DNA of 64,000 bases, from positions 1 to 64,000 of the forward strand of contig NZ_BQXQ01000001.1 in NCBI RefSeq assembly GCF_030159055.1, read 5' to 3'. The notes under the pieces were generated by a model, which saw only the letters and a list, made by a program, of their open reading frames with translations, searched no databases and was not told the DNA's origin. The translations under genes and the position numbers were made by a program. This stretch comes from Acidovorax sp. SUPP3334. Lineage in GTDB: Bacteria > Pseudomonadota > Gammaproteobacteria > Burkholderiales > Burkholderiaceae_C. This document shows positions 1-9,137 of the stretch, in pieces; position 1 is the stretch's first letter; every line of letters starts with the position of its first letter.

Positions 1-19
1 GTCGGGCATGCTTATGGCT

Positions 20-94
20 GTTCATCTGGTTGGGTGTCCTGAGCGGATTGGGTGTTTGGCGACTTCCAGTCTCTCAAACCCAATCCGGATGAAC
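20..94. repeat. imperfect inverted repeat at left edge
   Basis: Bases 20-35 (gttcatctggttgggt) are nearly complementary to 78-94. A second arm at 44-53 (cggattgggt) pairs perfectly with 78-87. Two alternative hairpins can therefore form in this gene-free edge. There is no T-run, so this is not a clear terminator. The role is unknown. Confidence 0.35.
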
Positions 95-123
95 ACCGGA
101 TACAACCTATTGAAACTTCACAC

Positions 124-612
124 CTAGGCCACTCGCGCCTCTTCCATGACAGGGGGGCGTGTCTCCAGCGCTTCGCCGTCGTACCGCTCCCGCGCGCTGC
201 GAATGCTCCCGTGGTGCTGTTCCGCCCAGTGCAGCAAATGCGACAGCGGCGTCATCACCGATTGCCCCAAGGCCGATAGCCGGTACTCCACGCTGGGCGG
301 CTTGGTGGGAAAGACATGCCGCGTCAGCAGGCCGTCCCGCTCCAATGACCGCAGCGTCTGCGCCAGCATGCGTTTGGAGATGTCGGGCACGGCGCGCTGC
401 AGGGCGCCGAAGCGCAAGGGGGCGGGGGCGAGCGTCAGCAGAATCAGCGTGGTCCATTTGTCGCCGATGTGGTCCAGCACGTCGCGCACCGGGCATTGCC
501 CCAGGTCCAGACCTTCGGGGCGCTCGCGCATCCAGGCCTGTGTGGCGGCCAGGGCTTCGAGGGTCTCGGGTGTGGCCGGGGCAGGGAGGTGAGCTTCAGG
601 TAACCAGGGCAT
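124..612 (-). CDS. HxlR-family transcriptional regulator
   Basis: 162-residue winged-helix regulator. The HxlR signature is clear: a conserved cysteine followed by a helix ([14 protein letters not shown], about residues 40-53), then the recognition region with [16 protein letters not shown] and the wing (VEYRLSALG). Members with this cysteine often respond to electrophiles or oxidants. The start at 612 (MPWLPEAH) is preferred over an upstream ATG because the extra N-terminal residues are unlike the family. It is transcribed divergently from the NmrA/QorB-like reductase at 692, 79 bp away. This is the same arrangement as HxlR-type QorR and QorB in other bacteria, so it probably controls that gene. 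The target relationship is inferred from position only. Confidence 0.85.
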   Translation of the reverse strand: MPWLPEAHLPAPATPETLEALAATQAWMRERPEGLDLGQCPVRDVLDHIGDKWTTLILLTLAPAPLRFGALQRAVPDISKRMLAQTLRSLERDGLLTRHVFPTKPPSVEYRLSALGQSVMTPLSHLLHWAEQHHGSIRSARERYDGEALETRPPVMEEARVA

Positions 613-691
613 GAAAAACTGCCTTCTTGTGGAAGTGGTGGCGGTTCCTAATATAGACCTCCTCTCCAATCGTTACCAAGAGGTTTCTCGC

Positions 692-1567
692 ATGTCCACC
701 CCTTCCCCCCGCCTGCTCGTCACCGGCGCCAGCGGCCAACTCGGCCGCCTTGTCATTCAGCAGTTGCTCACACAGGTGCCCGCATCGCAGATCGTGGCCT
801 CGGTGCGCAATGTCGAGAAAAGCGCGGCCGGGCTGCCCGCAGGCGTCGAACTGCGCCAGGCGGACTACGACGACGCGGCCTCGTGGGATGCCGCACTGCA
901 GGGCATCGATCGGGTGCTGTTGATTTCTTCCAGCGAAATCGGCAGCCGGCTCGCGCAACACGGCAACGTGATCCGTGCCGCGGCGCGCGCCAAGGTGCAG
1001 CTGATCGCCTACACCAGCCTGCTGCATGCCGATGTGTCTCCACTGGGCTTGGCGAAGGAACATCTGGCGACCGAGGCGCTGCTCAAGGAATCGGGTGTGC
1101 CTTTCGTGCTGCTGCGCAACGGCTGGTACACCGAAAACAATCTGATGGGCATTGCCGATGCGCTGGGACGCGGCGTGCTGGTGGGCGGCGCGGGCGAGGG
1201 GCGGTTCGCCTCCGCAGCGCGGGCGGATTACGCCGCTGCGGCCGCTGCCGTGCTGGCCGCCAAAGACAGCCCTGCCGGCAAGGTCTATGAACTGGCTGGC
1301 GACGATGCCTATACCCGGGCCGAACTGGCCGCTGAAGTGGCGCGCCAGGCAGGCAAGCCGTTGGTGTACCAGGACATGCCCGAAGCCGCATACCGCGACT
1401 TGTTGGTGACCGTGGGATTGCCCGCGCCGGTGGCGGAAATGCTGGCGGATAGCGATGCCGGGGCCGCTCGCGGCGCGTTGTTTGACAGCGGGCGCCAACT
1501 CAGCGCGCTGATCGGTCGCCCGACGACGCCGCTGGCCGCGTCGGTCAGCGAGGCCCTGAAATCCTGA
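692..1567 (+). CDS. NAD(P)-dependent oxidoreductase, NmrA/QorB-like
   Basis: 291-residue atypical short-chain dehydrogenase. An N-terminal Rossmann motif (LLVTGASGQLGRLV, residues 8-21) binds NAD(P)H. The chain has the NmrA/QorB layout: a YTSLLHAD segment near residue 110 and LLRNGWYTEN near residue 145. Family members reduce quinones or sense the NADP/NADPH ratio. The start at 692 has an AAGAGG ribosome site eight bases upstream and removes a 27-residue upstream extension that does not look coding. The divergent HxlR regulator at 124-612 probably represses it. The short shared gap contains an imperfect inverted repeat (agacctc at 655-661, gaggttt at 680-686) that could be the operator. The exact substrate cannot be read from the sequence. 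Confidence 0.85.
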   Translation: MSTPSPRLLVTGASGQLGRLVIQQLLTQVPASQIVASVRNVEKSAAGLPAGVELRQADYDDAASWDAALQGIDRVLLISSSEIGSRLAQHGNVIRAAARAKVQLIAYTSLLHADVSPLGLAKEHLATEALLKESGVPFVLLRNGWYTENNLMGIADALGRGVLVGGAGEGRFASAARADYAAAAAAVLAAKDSPAGKVYELAGDDAYTRAELAAEVARQAGKPLVYQDMPEAAYRDLLVTVGLPAPVAEMLADSDAGAARGALFDSGRQLSALIGRPTTPLAASVSEALKS

Positions 1568-1731
1568 GGTAGATCCCCCCTCGCTGCCGGTCGCCCGGCC
1601 GGCGCATCGCTGCCGAAGGTTCGCGTCAAGCCCGCGCTTGCGCCCCTTCGGCATTTGCATAGGTGGTCAAAGTATTTGTATTTGGCATGCAAGGGGTTCG
1701 TGATTTCGTGAAACGCATGAAATAAAACCCC

Positions 1732-2720
1732 ATGGAATTGCGCCAACTCGAAGCCTTCGCCGCCGTGATGTCCACTGGTAGCGTGACCGCGGCCGCCCGG
1801 CTGCTGGACCGTTCGCAGCCGTCCATGAGCCGCTGCCTGCAAGAGCTGGAGGCCGAGATCGGCTATGCGCTCTTCACCCGGGGCGGCCCGCGCGTCACGC
1901 CGACCGAGCAGGGCTTTCTGCTGTACGAGGACGTGGAGCGCGCGCTCGGCGGCCTGCGGCAGATCCGCGAGCGCGCCGCCGAAATCGCGCGCGGCGAGGC
2001 CCGTCCGCTGCGGCTGGCCGCCACGTCGGCGCTGGCCGTGGGGCTGCTGCCGCAGGCGCTGCGGCTGGCCGAGCCACACACCGGCAGCGCTGCCATCCAG
2101 TTGCGCAGCACCTCGCCCGAAGAGTGGTGCATGCCGTGCTGACGGGCGCGGTGCAACTGGGCGCCACCAGCCTGCCGCTGGAGCACCGCGGGCTGCAGGT
2201 GCACTGGATCGTTCAGACCGCCTGCATGGCCGTGCTGCCGCAGGACGACCCGCTCGCCGCCGAACCCGTCGTGCCGCTGGCGGCCCTGGCCGAACGCCGC
2301 CTCATCGACTTGAGCAATCCGTTTCGCTTGCGCGGCCGCATCGACCGGGCGCTGGCCCAGGTCGGCCGGCCGGGGCTGGCGCGTCGCGATGCCATCGAGA
2401 CCAATTCTTCGGTCAACGCCCAGGCCGCCGTGCGCGCCGGCCTCGGCGTGGCCGTGCTGGAGTTGCTGACCGCGCTGGGCCTGCCCTGCGACGGCGTGGC
2501 CGTGCGTCCGCTGGACACCGACATTCCCTTTTTCTTCGGGGTCATCACGCCCCAGGCGCAGCCCGTCACGCCGCAGGTGCAGGCCGTGGCGGATGCGCTG
2601 CTGCAGGCGGCCCGGACGTTGCCGGGCTTCGTGCAGCACGCCCCGCAGGCCCACGCCGCGCTGCTGCAGGCGCTCTATGGCGGCGATGCCGGCCCCACTG
2701 CTTCCGAGGTTTCCGAATGA
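1732..2720 (+). pseudogene. LysR-family regulator, frameshifted
   Basis: The N-terminal helix-turn-helix (GSVTAAARLLDRSQPSMSR, residues 16-34) and the start of the effector domain read in one frame to about 2120. The rest of the substrate-binding domain continues in another frame from about 2124 to the stop at 2718-2720. At the junction the bases gaagagtggtgcat fit a lost G: gaa-gag-gtg-gtg-cat would restore Glu-Glu-Val-Val-His. Apart from this one base the gene looks whole (about 330 residues). The stop overlaps the start of the flavin monooxygenase remnant (ATGA), so the two were co-transcribed. It could be a real mutation or a sequencing error, but the neighbours are also damaged, which favours real decay. 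Confidence 0.8.
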
Positions 2721-4251
2721 CGACTGTCCCCGCCGATTCCATCCCCACCCCCATCCTGGCGCCTGCGCCCGCGCCCGCCGGGCTCGCCGCCCTGGAGGCG
2801 CGCCTGCGCCAGGACCTGCAATGGCTGGGCCTGCCCGCGCGGCGCTGGGTGCCGCCGCGCCGGACCGAGGCGGGCGAGCCGGTGCTGGACGTGGCCATCG
2901 GCGGCGGCGGCATGGCCGGGCTGGCGCTGGGCGCTTCGCTGGCGCACATGGGCGTGCAGGCCCCGCTGTTCGACCGCGCGCCGGAGGGCTTCGAGGGCCC
3001 CTGGGCGACCACGGCGCGCATGGAGACGCTGCGCTCGCCCAAGGAACTGACCGGGCCCGCGCTGGGCCTGTCGGCGCTCACCTTCCGCGCCTGGTTCGAG
3101 TCGCAGTTCGGCCTGGCCGCCTGGGCCGCGCTCGACAAGATTCCGCGCCTGCAGTGGATGGAGTACCTGCGCTGGTACCGCCGCGTGCTGGGCCTGGACG
3201 TGCGCAACCGCCAGCGCGTGCTGGCCGTGCACCCGCGCGCCGATGGCCTGGTGCGGATCGACCTGGCCGACGATGCCGACGGCGGCGCGCCCTACCACGT
3301 GCTGGCCCGCCATGCGGTGCTGGCCACGGGCCGCGACGGGCTGGGCGGCCCCTGGGTGCCCGACTGGGCGCGCGCGCTGCCGGCGGGGCGCTGGGCGCAT
3401 TCGGCCGATGTGTGGGCGGCGGGGCCTCGGCCATGGACTCGGCCGCCACCGCGCTGGAGGCCGGCGCCGCGCGCGTGGACCTGCTGGTGCGCCGCGCCGA
3501 ACTGCCCCGCGTGAACAAGGGCAAGGGCGCCGGCAACCCCGGCATGGCGCACGGCTTTTGGTCGCTGCCGGACGAATGGAAATGGCGCTTTCGCCATTAC
3601 CTGAACGTGCAACAGGTGCCGCCGCCGCACGGCAGCACCCTGCGCGTGTCGCGCCACGCCAACGCGCACTTTCACCTGGGGGCCGGCGTGCACAGCGCGT
3701 CCGTGCGGCCCGACGGCGCGCTGCGCCTGGAGACCGCCAAGGGCCCGCTGGCCGCCGACTTCGTGATTTTCTGCACCGGCTTTCGCACCGACTGGGCGCT
3801 GCGTCCGGAGTTCGCCGCGTTCGCGCCGGCCGTGCGGCTGTGGCAGGACCGCTTCGTGCCGCCAGCCGGCGAGAGCGACGCCGAGCTGTCCGCCTCGCCC
3901 GACCTGGGGCCGCTGTTCGAATTTCAGGAAAAGACGCCCGGCGCCTGCCCGGGCCTGGACCGCATGCACTGCTTCAACGACGGCGGCGCCCTTTCGCAGG
4001 GCGCGGGAGCGGGGGATATTCCGCAGATCAGCGATGGCGCCCAGCGCCTGGCGCGGGGCCTGGCCGCCCGGCTGCTGGCCGACGATGCCGCGCTGCACTA
4101 CGCGGCCATGCAGCGCTACGAAGAGCCCGAGCTGGACGGCGACGAATGGACGCCGGCGGCGTTTCCGGCTTATGCGCCCGAAGGCGCCGCGCCGGCTGAT
4201 CCCGCCACCGTCCCCGCCATGACCCAAAGCGCCCCGGAGGTCAAGCGATAA
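2717..4251 (+). pseudogene. FAD/NAD(P)-binding flavoprotein monooxygenase, internally deleted
   Basis: The start at 2717 overlaps the lysR stop. The first half contains the FAD motif (IGGGGMAGLALGASL, about residues 58-72) and reads normally to HSADVW near 3414. The second half, from VGGGASAMDSAATALEAG (the NADPH-binding motif) to the stop at 4249-4251, is in a different frame. The segment that normally links HSAD to the NADPH motif is missing, so a deletion of a few tens of bases plus a frame change hit the centre of the gene. Related enzymes oxidise small organic substrates and occur beside oligopeptide-type ABC transporters and CMD-domain proteins, as here. It is unlikely to make an active enzyme. 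Confidence 0.8.
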
Positions 4252-4302
4252 TTGCTATGAAAATAATAGCTATATGCCCTAGTGGATATTGCACTGCAGG
4301 CC
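4252..4302 (+). repeat. dispersed 51-bp repeat, copy A
   Basis: TTGCTAT, an AT-rich loop, ATAGC, then CCCTAG and GCACTGCAGGCC. It matches five other copies in this window (5991, 24845, 27480, 47492, 63095) in order, spacing and length. It begins directly after the stop codon of the flavin monooxygenase remnant. GCTAT/ATAGC can pair as a small hairpin. Confidence 0.85.
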
Positions 4303-4345
4303 TTTTTGCCTTGAAGCGCTCGCGGCTGCCCGCGGCCCTGCGGCC

Positions 4346-5320
4346 ATGACGGGCTGGCTGCTGCGCCGGCTGGGGCAGGCACTGCTCGTGGTGCTGGCCA
4401 TGACGGTGATCGTCTTCGTGGGCCTGCACGCCATCGGCAACCCGGTGGACATCCTGATCGGCGACGACATGAACCAGCAGGAGCGCCTGGCCGCCATCGC
4501 GCGGCTGGGGCTCGATCAGCCGCTGTGGCGCCAGTACCTGGCCTTCATCGATGGGGCGCTGCACGGCAGCCTGGGCAAGAGTTTCGTCTACCAGGAAGAC
4601 GCCGTGCGCCTGATCCTGCAGCGCCTGCCCGCCACGCTGGAGCTGGCCATGGCCGCGCTGGTGCTGGCGGTGGTGCTGGGCGTGCCGCTGGGGCTGTACG
4701 CCGGCATGCGGCCGGACAGCCCCGTGTCCAAGGCGCTCATGGCGGTCAGCATCGCGGGCTTTTCGCTGCCGGCGTTCTGGGTGGCGCTGATGCTCATCAT
4801 GGTGTTCAGCGTGCAGTTGGGATGGATGCCCGCCAGCGGCCGTGGCGCCACGCGCGAGTTGTTCGGCGTGCCGTGGTCGTTCCTCACCCTCGACGGGCTG
4901 CAGCACCTGGCGCTGCCGGCCTTCAACCTGGCGCTGTTCAAGATCTCGCTGGTGCTGCGGCTCACGCGGGCCGGCGTGCGCGAGGTGCTGCCGCAGGACT
5001 TCGTGAAGTTCGCGCGGGCCAAGGGCCTGTCGCCGTCGCGCGTGATGGTCATGCACGTGCTGCGCAACACACTGATCCCGCTCGTTACGGTGCTGGGCCT
5101 GGAGCTGGGCTCGACCATCGCCTATGCCGTGGTGACGGAGAGCATCTTCGCGTGGCCCGGTGCGGGCAAGCTGATCCTGGACAGCATCAACAGCCTGGAC
5201 CGCCCCGTGGTGGTGGCCTACCTGATGGTGGTGGTGGTGATTTTCGTGACGCTCAATCTGGTGGTGGACGTGCTCTACCGCCTGCTGGACCCGCGTGCGC
5301 GGGTGGAGGGCGCGGCATGA
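4346..5320 (+). CDS. ABC transporter permease, DppB/OppB type
   Basis: 324-residue inner-membrane permease of the peptide/nickel ABC family. About six membrane spans are visible, beginning with GQALLVVLAMTVIVFVGL. The cytoplasmic coupling (EAA) region reads DFVKFARAKGLSPSRVMVMH, and the C-terminus ends in a hydrophobic stretch followed by LLDPRAR, typical of DppB. The start at 4346 (MTGWLLRRLGQ) is the usual N-terminus; the upstream ATG at 4289 lies close to repeat copy A. Its stop overlaps the start of the partner permease (ATGA at 5317), but that partner and the ATPases are only remnants. It is therefore probably an orphan with no working transporter, although its own reading frame is intact. 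Confidence 0.85.
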   Translation: MTGWLLRRLGQALLVVLAMTVIVFVGLHAIGNPVDILIGDDMNQQERLAAIARLGLDQPLWRQYLAFIDGALHGSLGKSFVYQEDAVRLILQRLPATLELAMAALVLAVVLGVPLGLYAGMRPDSPVSKALMAVSIAGFSLPAFWVALMLIMVFSVQLGWMPASGRGATRELFGVPWSFLTLDGLQHLALPAFNLALFKISLVLRLTRAGVREVLPQDFVKFARAKGLSPSRVMVMHVLRNTLIPLVTVLGLELGSTIAYAVVTESIFAWPGAGKLILDSINSLDRPVVVAYLMVVVVIFVTLNLVVDVLYRLLDPRARVEGAA

Positions 5321-5644
5321 CGCAGCCTGTGACCGCTTCGCCCGGCGCCCCCGTGGCGCGGAGCTTCGACGACCGCTCGATCTGGTACCGCGTGGCGGCG
5401 GACTTTCTGCGCTCGCGCACCGCAGCCGCTGCGCTGGCCGTGCCTGGGCCTGGGCGTGCCGATCACCGAGCCGTCGCTGGGCCTGTTGATCTCCAACGGC
5501 TACCAGTACCTGCTGTCCAACGAATACTGGGTCAGCTTCTTTCCCGGCCTGGCGCTGCTGTTCACCAGCGTCGCGATCAACCTCGTGGGCGACCAGTTGC
5601 GCGACGTGCTCAACCCCGAGGCTGCAGAAATGATGGGCGCCGCA
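5317..5644 (+). pseudogene. ABC transporter permease DppC type, centre deleted
   Basis: The N-terminus (residues MTQPVTAS to about AAALAV at 5450) is normal for DppC. It is followed at once, in the next frame, by the C-terminal end (ITEPSLGLLISNGYQYL to DVLNPE, about 5456-5630). The intervening roughly 180 residues with most membrane spans and the coupling loop are gone. The gene cannot make a permease. It overlaps the intact dppB-like gene by four bases. Confidence 0.75.
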
Positions 5645-5728
5645 GCTTTCCCCGGCGCCCCCACGCTGGAAGTGCGCGACCTGCGCACGCGCTTTCACAC
5701 CCGCGCCGGCGTGCTGCCGGTGGTGGAA
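5645..5728 (+). pseudogene. ABC transporter ATPase (DppD type), N-terminal scrap
   Basis: About 25 residues (APTLEVRDLRTRFHTRAG and a few more) match the N-terminus typical of peptide-ABC ATPases, just before the Walker A motif. The reading frame then runs into unrelated sequence. Nothing of the Walker A, signature or Walker B regions is left. The scrap is fused in frame to the dppC remnant and is followed by a hydrolase tail, so at least one large deletion ended here. Confidence 0.6.
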
Positions 5729-6044
5729 ACTGGTGCTGCTGCTCACCGCCGAAGACGATGGCTCGTGGCCGTCGTCGCTCTATGGCCGCATGGTCGCGGA
5801 ACGCCTCGCTGCCCACGCCCACCCGGACCCGGTGGCGCAGCACGACTACGCCGGCGCCGGGCATTCGATCTTGTTTCCCTACCTGCCGAGCACGCAGACC
5901 GTGTACGCCCATCCGGTCTCCGGCCGGCGCAGCACGGGCGGCGGCGCACCCGCACCCAACGCATGGGCCGATGAGGACTCCTGGCGGCAAGTGCTATTGT
6001 TTTTGAAGCACGCTGCCCTAGAAGAATATGCGCTGGAGCCCTGA
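5729..6044 (+). pseudogene. alpha/beta hydrolase (acyl-CoA thioester hydrolase type), C-terminal remnant
   Basis: About 100 residues from LVLLLTAEDDGSWPSS to the stop at 6042-6044. It holds the last two catalytic landmarks of the fold: an aspartate near TAEDDGSWP and the histidine in YAGAGHSILFPYLP. The segment resembles the BAAT C-terminal domain of acyl-CoA thioester hydrolases. The nucleophile elbow and the whole N-terminal half are missing. The last codons overlap dispersed repeat copy B. It is a remnant of a full gene lost together with the ABC ATPases. Confidence 0.6.
5991..6041 (+). repeat. dispersed 51-bp repeat, copy B
   Basis: A diverged copy (GTGCTAT, loop, GAAGC, GCCCTAG, AATATGCGCTGGAGCCC). 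It overlaps the 3' end of the hydrolase remnant and supplies its final codons, ending just before its stop and about 50 bp upstream of the CMD-domain gene. Confidence 0.7.
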
Positions 6045-6092
6045 AACACTGAGATCCCTGGCGGCCGCCGTGCCGCCCCACCGGAGCCGACC

Positions 6093-7277
6093 ATGACCGA
6101 TTCTTCCCTTTCCCTTTCCCACCCCCTCGACCTGGTGGACACCCTCGTGCCGCTGACCGCCGGCGATCCGGTGCATGCCGTGCGCCACCAGCGCGACAAG
6201 GTGGTGGCCGCCACGCAGGGCAGCTACGACAGCCTGTTCGATCCCGCGCTGGAAGGCCTCTCCCTGGCCGAGCGCCTGCTCGCCGCGCTGGCCGTCGCCG
6301 CCCGAGCCGGCAGCGCGGCCCTGGTGGCGCACTACACGGCGCGCCTGCAGAGCCTGCCCGACCTGACGCCCGCGCAGCGAGACGCAGTGGTGTCGGGCTC
6401 GGCGAACGCGGACGACGCACGCCTGCAGGCCATCCTGCGCTTCGCCGATCTGCTGGCCGCACGGCCGGTGGAGGGCGACCGCGCGGCGCTGCTGCAGTTG
6501 CCCGCGGCGGGCTTGAGCACGCCGGCCGTGGTGGCGCTGGCGCAGCTCATCGCCTTCGTGGCCTACCAGGTGCGCGTGGTGGCGGGGCTGCAGGCGCTGG
6601 CGGCGCTTGGCTCGCCCGCTGCGTCGCCCGCCGCCGCCGGCGAGCCGGCCCCGGCCGCCGCGCCCTTCGTGCACCCGGCCAACCTGCCCAAGCCTGGCGA
6701 GCCCATCCGCGTGAACGGCTACACCAGCGAAACGCTGGATTGGAAAGCCTGGCTGCCCGTGCTGGACCTGGCACAGGCCACGCCCGCGCAGCTGGCGGTG
6801 CTGGAGGACAGCCACCCCAAGGCCAAGACGAGCGACTACTACCGCGTGCTGGTGCACCAGCCGCGCATTCTGGAGGAGCGCTCCATCGTCTTCAACGCGA
6901 TCATGTATGCGCCCGGCGGCCTGTCGCGCGCCGAGCGCGAACTCGCCAGCGCGGTGGTCTCGCGCGTGAACGGCTGCGTGTACTGCGCCTCGGTGCACGC
7001 GCAGCGGTTCGAGCAACTGGCCAAGCGCAACGACGTGATCGTGCAGGTCTTCACCGAGCCGCAGGGCGCGGGCACCACGGCGCGCGAGCAGGCCATCGTG
7101 CAGGCCAGCATCGACCTCACGCACGCCCCCGGCGCGTTCGGCGCGGCGCAGGTGCGGCCGCTGCGCGCGGCGGGCCTGTCGGACCTGGAGATTCTCGACA
7201 CGGTGCATGCCGTGGCGATCTTCGCGTGGGCCAACCGGCTGATGCTCAACCTGGGCGAGCCGGTCTTTCCCGGCTGA
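6093..7277 (+). CDS. CMD-domain / alkylhydroperoxidase-like protein, two-domain fusion
   Basis: 394 residues. The N-terminal half (about 1-180) is an all-helical carboxymuconolactone-decarboxylase-like domain without a visible CxxC. The C-terminal half (about 200-390) carries the AhpD-type redox motif CVYCASVH near residue 293, with the CxxC pair and the following histidine. Proline- and alanine-rich residues around 175-190 link the halves. Such two-domain proteins occur next to flavin monooxygenases, LysR regulators and peptide-type ABC transporters, which matches the broken genes upstream. It may be the only intact catalytic gene of that locus. The start at 6093 has GGAG about eight bases upstream. 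The substrate is unknown; peroxidase or peroxide-reducing activity is an inference from the motif. Confidence 0.8.
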   Translation: MTDSSLSLSHPLDLVDTLVPLTAGDPVHAVRHQRDKVVAATQGSYDSLFDPALEGLSLAERLLAALAVAARAGSAALVAHYTARLQSLPDLTPAQRDAVVSGSANADDARLQAILRFADLLAARPVEGDRAALLQLPAAGLSTPAVVALAQLIAFVAYQVRVVAGLQALAALGSPAASPAAAGEPAPAAAPFVHPANLPKPGEPIRVNGYTSETLDWKAWLPVLDLAQATPAQLAVLEDSHPKAKTSDYYRVLVHQPRILEERSIVFNAIMYAPGGLSRAERELASAVVSRVNGCVYCASVHAQRFEQLAKRNDVIVQVFTEPQGAGTTAREQAIVQASIDLTHAPGAFGAAQVRPLRAAGLSDLEILDTVHAVAIFAWANRLMLNLGEPVFPG

Positions 7278-7315
7278 CCTGCGCCCTACCGGGCAGTGGC
7301 TGGGCGGCGTGGTGG

Positions 7316-8884
7316 TCAGGGCCTGGAGGCAGCGACCCGTTGCTTGCCGCCATAGAAGGCCTGGGCGGCGTCCTGGCAGACGCTTTTGTAGAAATCGTCC
7401 GCTTCCTCGATGGTATAGCCCGCCCCGGCGAAGCATCCCCTCGCTATCTCATGCAGGGTATGCCGGCTTCCGCTGGCGTCGTCGTACACCGCGTTGAAGC
7501 AGGCCACCAAAGCCACCAGTTCGTCCTTGGACAGGCGTGGCTCGTCGCTCATCAGCCGAGCGTGGTTGATGCACGCCACTGCGTTGGCGCATGTGAACGA
7601 ATCGCCCAACCCGGAGCAGTCCTCGAAGCCGTTGCCCTGCTCGTTCAGCTTGAAATGGGCAATCGCCAGGTTCTCGATGTTCTTCGATTGCGCCAGGGGC
7701 CGCAGGTCCGCGAGTGCCTGCGGATCATCCCGCAGCCGCCACGCGTGCATGGCCGTTTCAAATCGGTGCAGTAGCGGCCCGAGGACACCGGTGTTTCTTT
7801 TGAGAATGCTTTTCGACGGGTTCTCGAACATCAGGCTGGCATCGAGCTTTTCCGTTTCGCTGGGGAGCAGCAATTCCTGCTCTTTCAGCAGCGACATGAT
7901 CACGTTTTCGGCGTGGCCCCAGTGCTCTTCGTGCGCATAAACCTGCCGGAAATTCAAAAGGGCCTGTCCGGCCGCCAGTTGGGCCTTTGCGCCCAGCCCG
8001 CCATTTTCCGGCCCGGCCTCACCCTCCTGCTGTAGCAGCATCTCCAGGGAGTCCATGCATTCTCGAAGCGAAAGTCCCCGTGCTTGCGTGGCAGCCTGGT
8101 AGTGCGGGAGTCCTTTGTTCACGAAAGGCTGCGTGATGGAGCGCGAGACATAGCCAGTGGCGCCGGTTTCCTCGTTGGGCACTCCGACCAGTGCGTACTT
8201 CCCTTTGCTCGCATAAGCCTGGCTTTTGGTGAGATCGACGTTCTCGGGCACATGGCGCGGCTGGTAGCGATCCACCGAGGCTGGCTTCACCAAGTGCCCC
8301 TTGAGGCAATCGAAATTTTTGATCAGCGATTGCCGTGCCTGAGAGTGATCCGCCAGCGCCTCGAGATGGACCTTGGTGGCGGCTCGGTAGTCGGTCATGG
8401 TCGCGAACTGGTTGCTCCCGCAAGTCCTGATCCATGGCATGGGGTTTCGGTCGCCGCCCGCGTCAGCGTCGGTGCGGTGGTATTCCTGATAGTAGGTTTT
8501 GGCCTGCGCATAAGCCTTGTCGAGTCGCGCGTTGCTCGTGAAGCCCCCTTTGCCGTCGAGCAGTGTGCTGGTCGATAAAAAGAAATCGTCAGTGCTTTTG
8601 TACAAAACAGCCACGCCGGCCAAGCCCATCGCATATTTCGCGGCTAGCGTCGCTGTATTGCGGTCAGTTTTGCCGCCTCCTGGCGAGGACCCTGCGTTTT
8701 CAGGTCCCGCCAATGTGGCTTGGCGTGGGGCCTGTGGGGTGCCTCTCTTGGCGCGTGGCGCAAGGGGGGAGGCGGGGCTCCGCAGTGAGCTCGCGGATGA
8801 TTTCGAAGTTGTAGTGAAGGCTTCGGCGGTATTTCGCACCCATGGCAACAGGGCAGCCAGGAGGCGTTCATTCTTGATGGTCAT
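7316..8884 (-). CDS. candidate type III secreted effector, PIP-box controlled
   Basis: 522 residues; I cannot assign the family with confidence. Residues 1-60 are rich in Ser, Ala, Thr and Pro with few acidic residues, as in type III secretion signals. A short hydrophobic segment (YAMGLAGVAVLY) lies near residue 85. The remainder is a soluble, mostly helical domain with an EEHWGHAENVIMSLLKEQ segment (about residues 328-345) and a cysteine-containing stretch, DCSGLGDSFTCANAVAC (about 430-446). A perfect HrpX-type promoter lies upstream (8948-9008). Base composition is visibly lower in GC than both neighbours, and the gene sits between a convergent housekeeping gene and the stump of a lysR gene, so it was probably acquired. 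The ATG at 8884 has no strong ribosome site. Effector status is inferred from promoter, N-terminus and context. Confidence 0.7.
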   Translation of the reverse strand: MTIKNERLLAALLPWVRNTAEAFTTTSKSSASSLRSPASPLAPRAKRGTPQAPRQATLAGPENAGSSPGGGKTDRNTATLAAKYAMGLAGVAVLYKSTDDFFLSTSTLLDGKGGFTSNARLDKAYAQAKTYYQEYHRTDADAGGDRNPMPWIRTCGSNQFATMTDYRAATKVHLEALADHSQARQSLIKNFDCLKGHLVKPASVDRYQPRHVPENVDLTKSQAYASKGKYALVGVPNEETGATGYVSRSITQPFVNKGLPHYQAATQARGLSLRECMDSLEMLLQQEGEAGPENGGLGAKAQLAAGQALLNFRQVYAHEEHWGHAENVIMSLLKEQELLLPSETEKLDASLMFENPSKSILKRNTGVLGPLLHRFETAMHAWRLRDDPQALADLRPLAQSKNIENLAIAHFKLNEQGNGFEDCSGLGDSFTCANAVACINHARLMSDEPRLSKDELVALVACFNAVYDDASGSRHTLHEIARGCFAGAGYTIEEADDFYKSVCQDAAQAFYGGKQRVAASRP

Positions 8885-8947
8885 CGCGGTTCACGTTGAG
8901 ATATTCCGCGGGTCTTGCACTGCGGAGATTTTTGGAGACGGCATTGA

Positions 8948-9008
8948 ATGATGGTGTACCGCAATCGAATCCGACGGTCGGAAACGAAAGACCTGTCCGC
9001 CGCGCGAA
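8948..9008 (-). promoter_or_regulatory. PIP box and -10 element (HrpX/HrpB-type promoter)
   Basis: Read on the minus strand: TTCGC (9008-9004), 15 bases, TTCGT (8988-8984), 30 bases, CATCAT (8953-8948). This fits TTCGB-N15-TTCGB-N30-32-YANNNT, the known HrpX/HrpB promoter of Xanthomonas, Ralstonia and Acidovorax. Transcription would start near 8941, giving a leader of about 57 bases to the ATG at 8884. Confidence 0.85.
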
Positions 9009-9137
9009 TGCGCACGTTCGACTGCGTTTGTCATCGCGCTCAGTGCCGGGCTGTCAGCCCTGATGCGACCGAAAATCGAAGGCGGAGTCGTTCACATCGC
9101 GCAGCCTTCGAATCAAAATGGACCGCCTCACCGCTGC

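Noticed and set aside
4525..6006. 493-codon frame over the dppB/dppC region
   Set aside because: It is mostly a shadow of the dppB-like gene; only the short dppC N-terminus is genuine.
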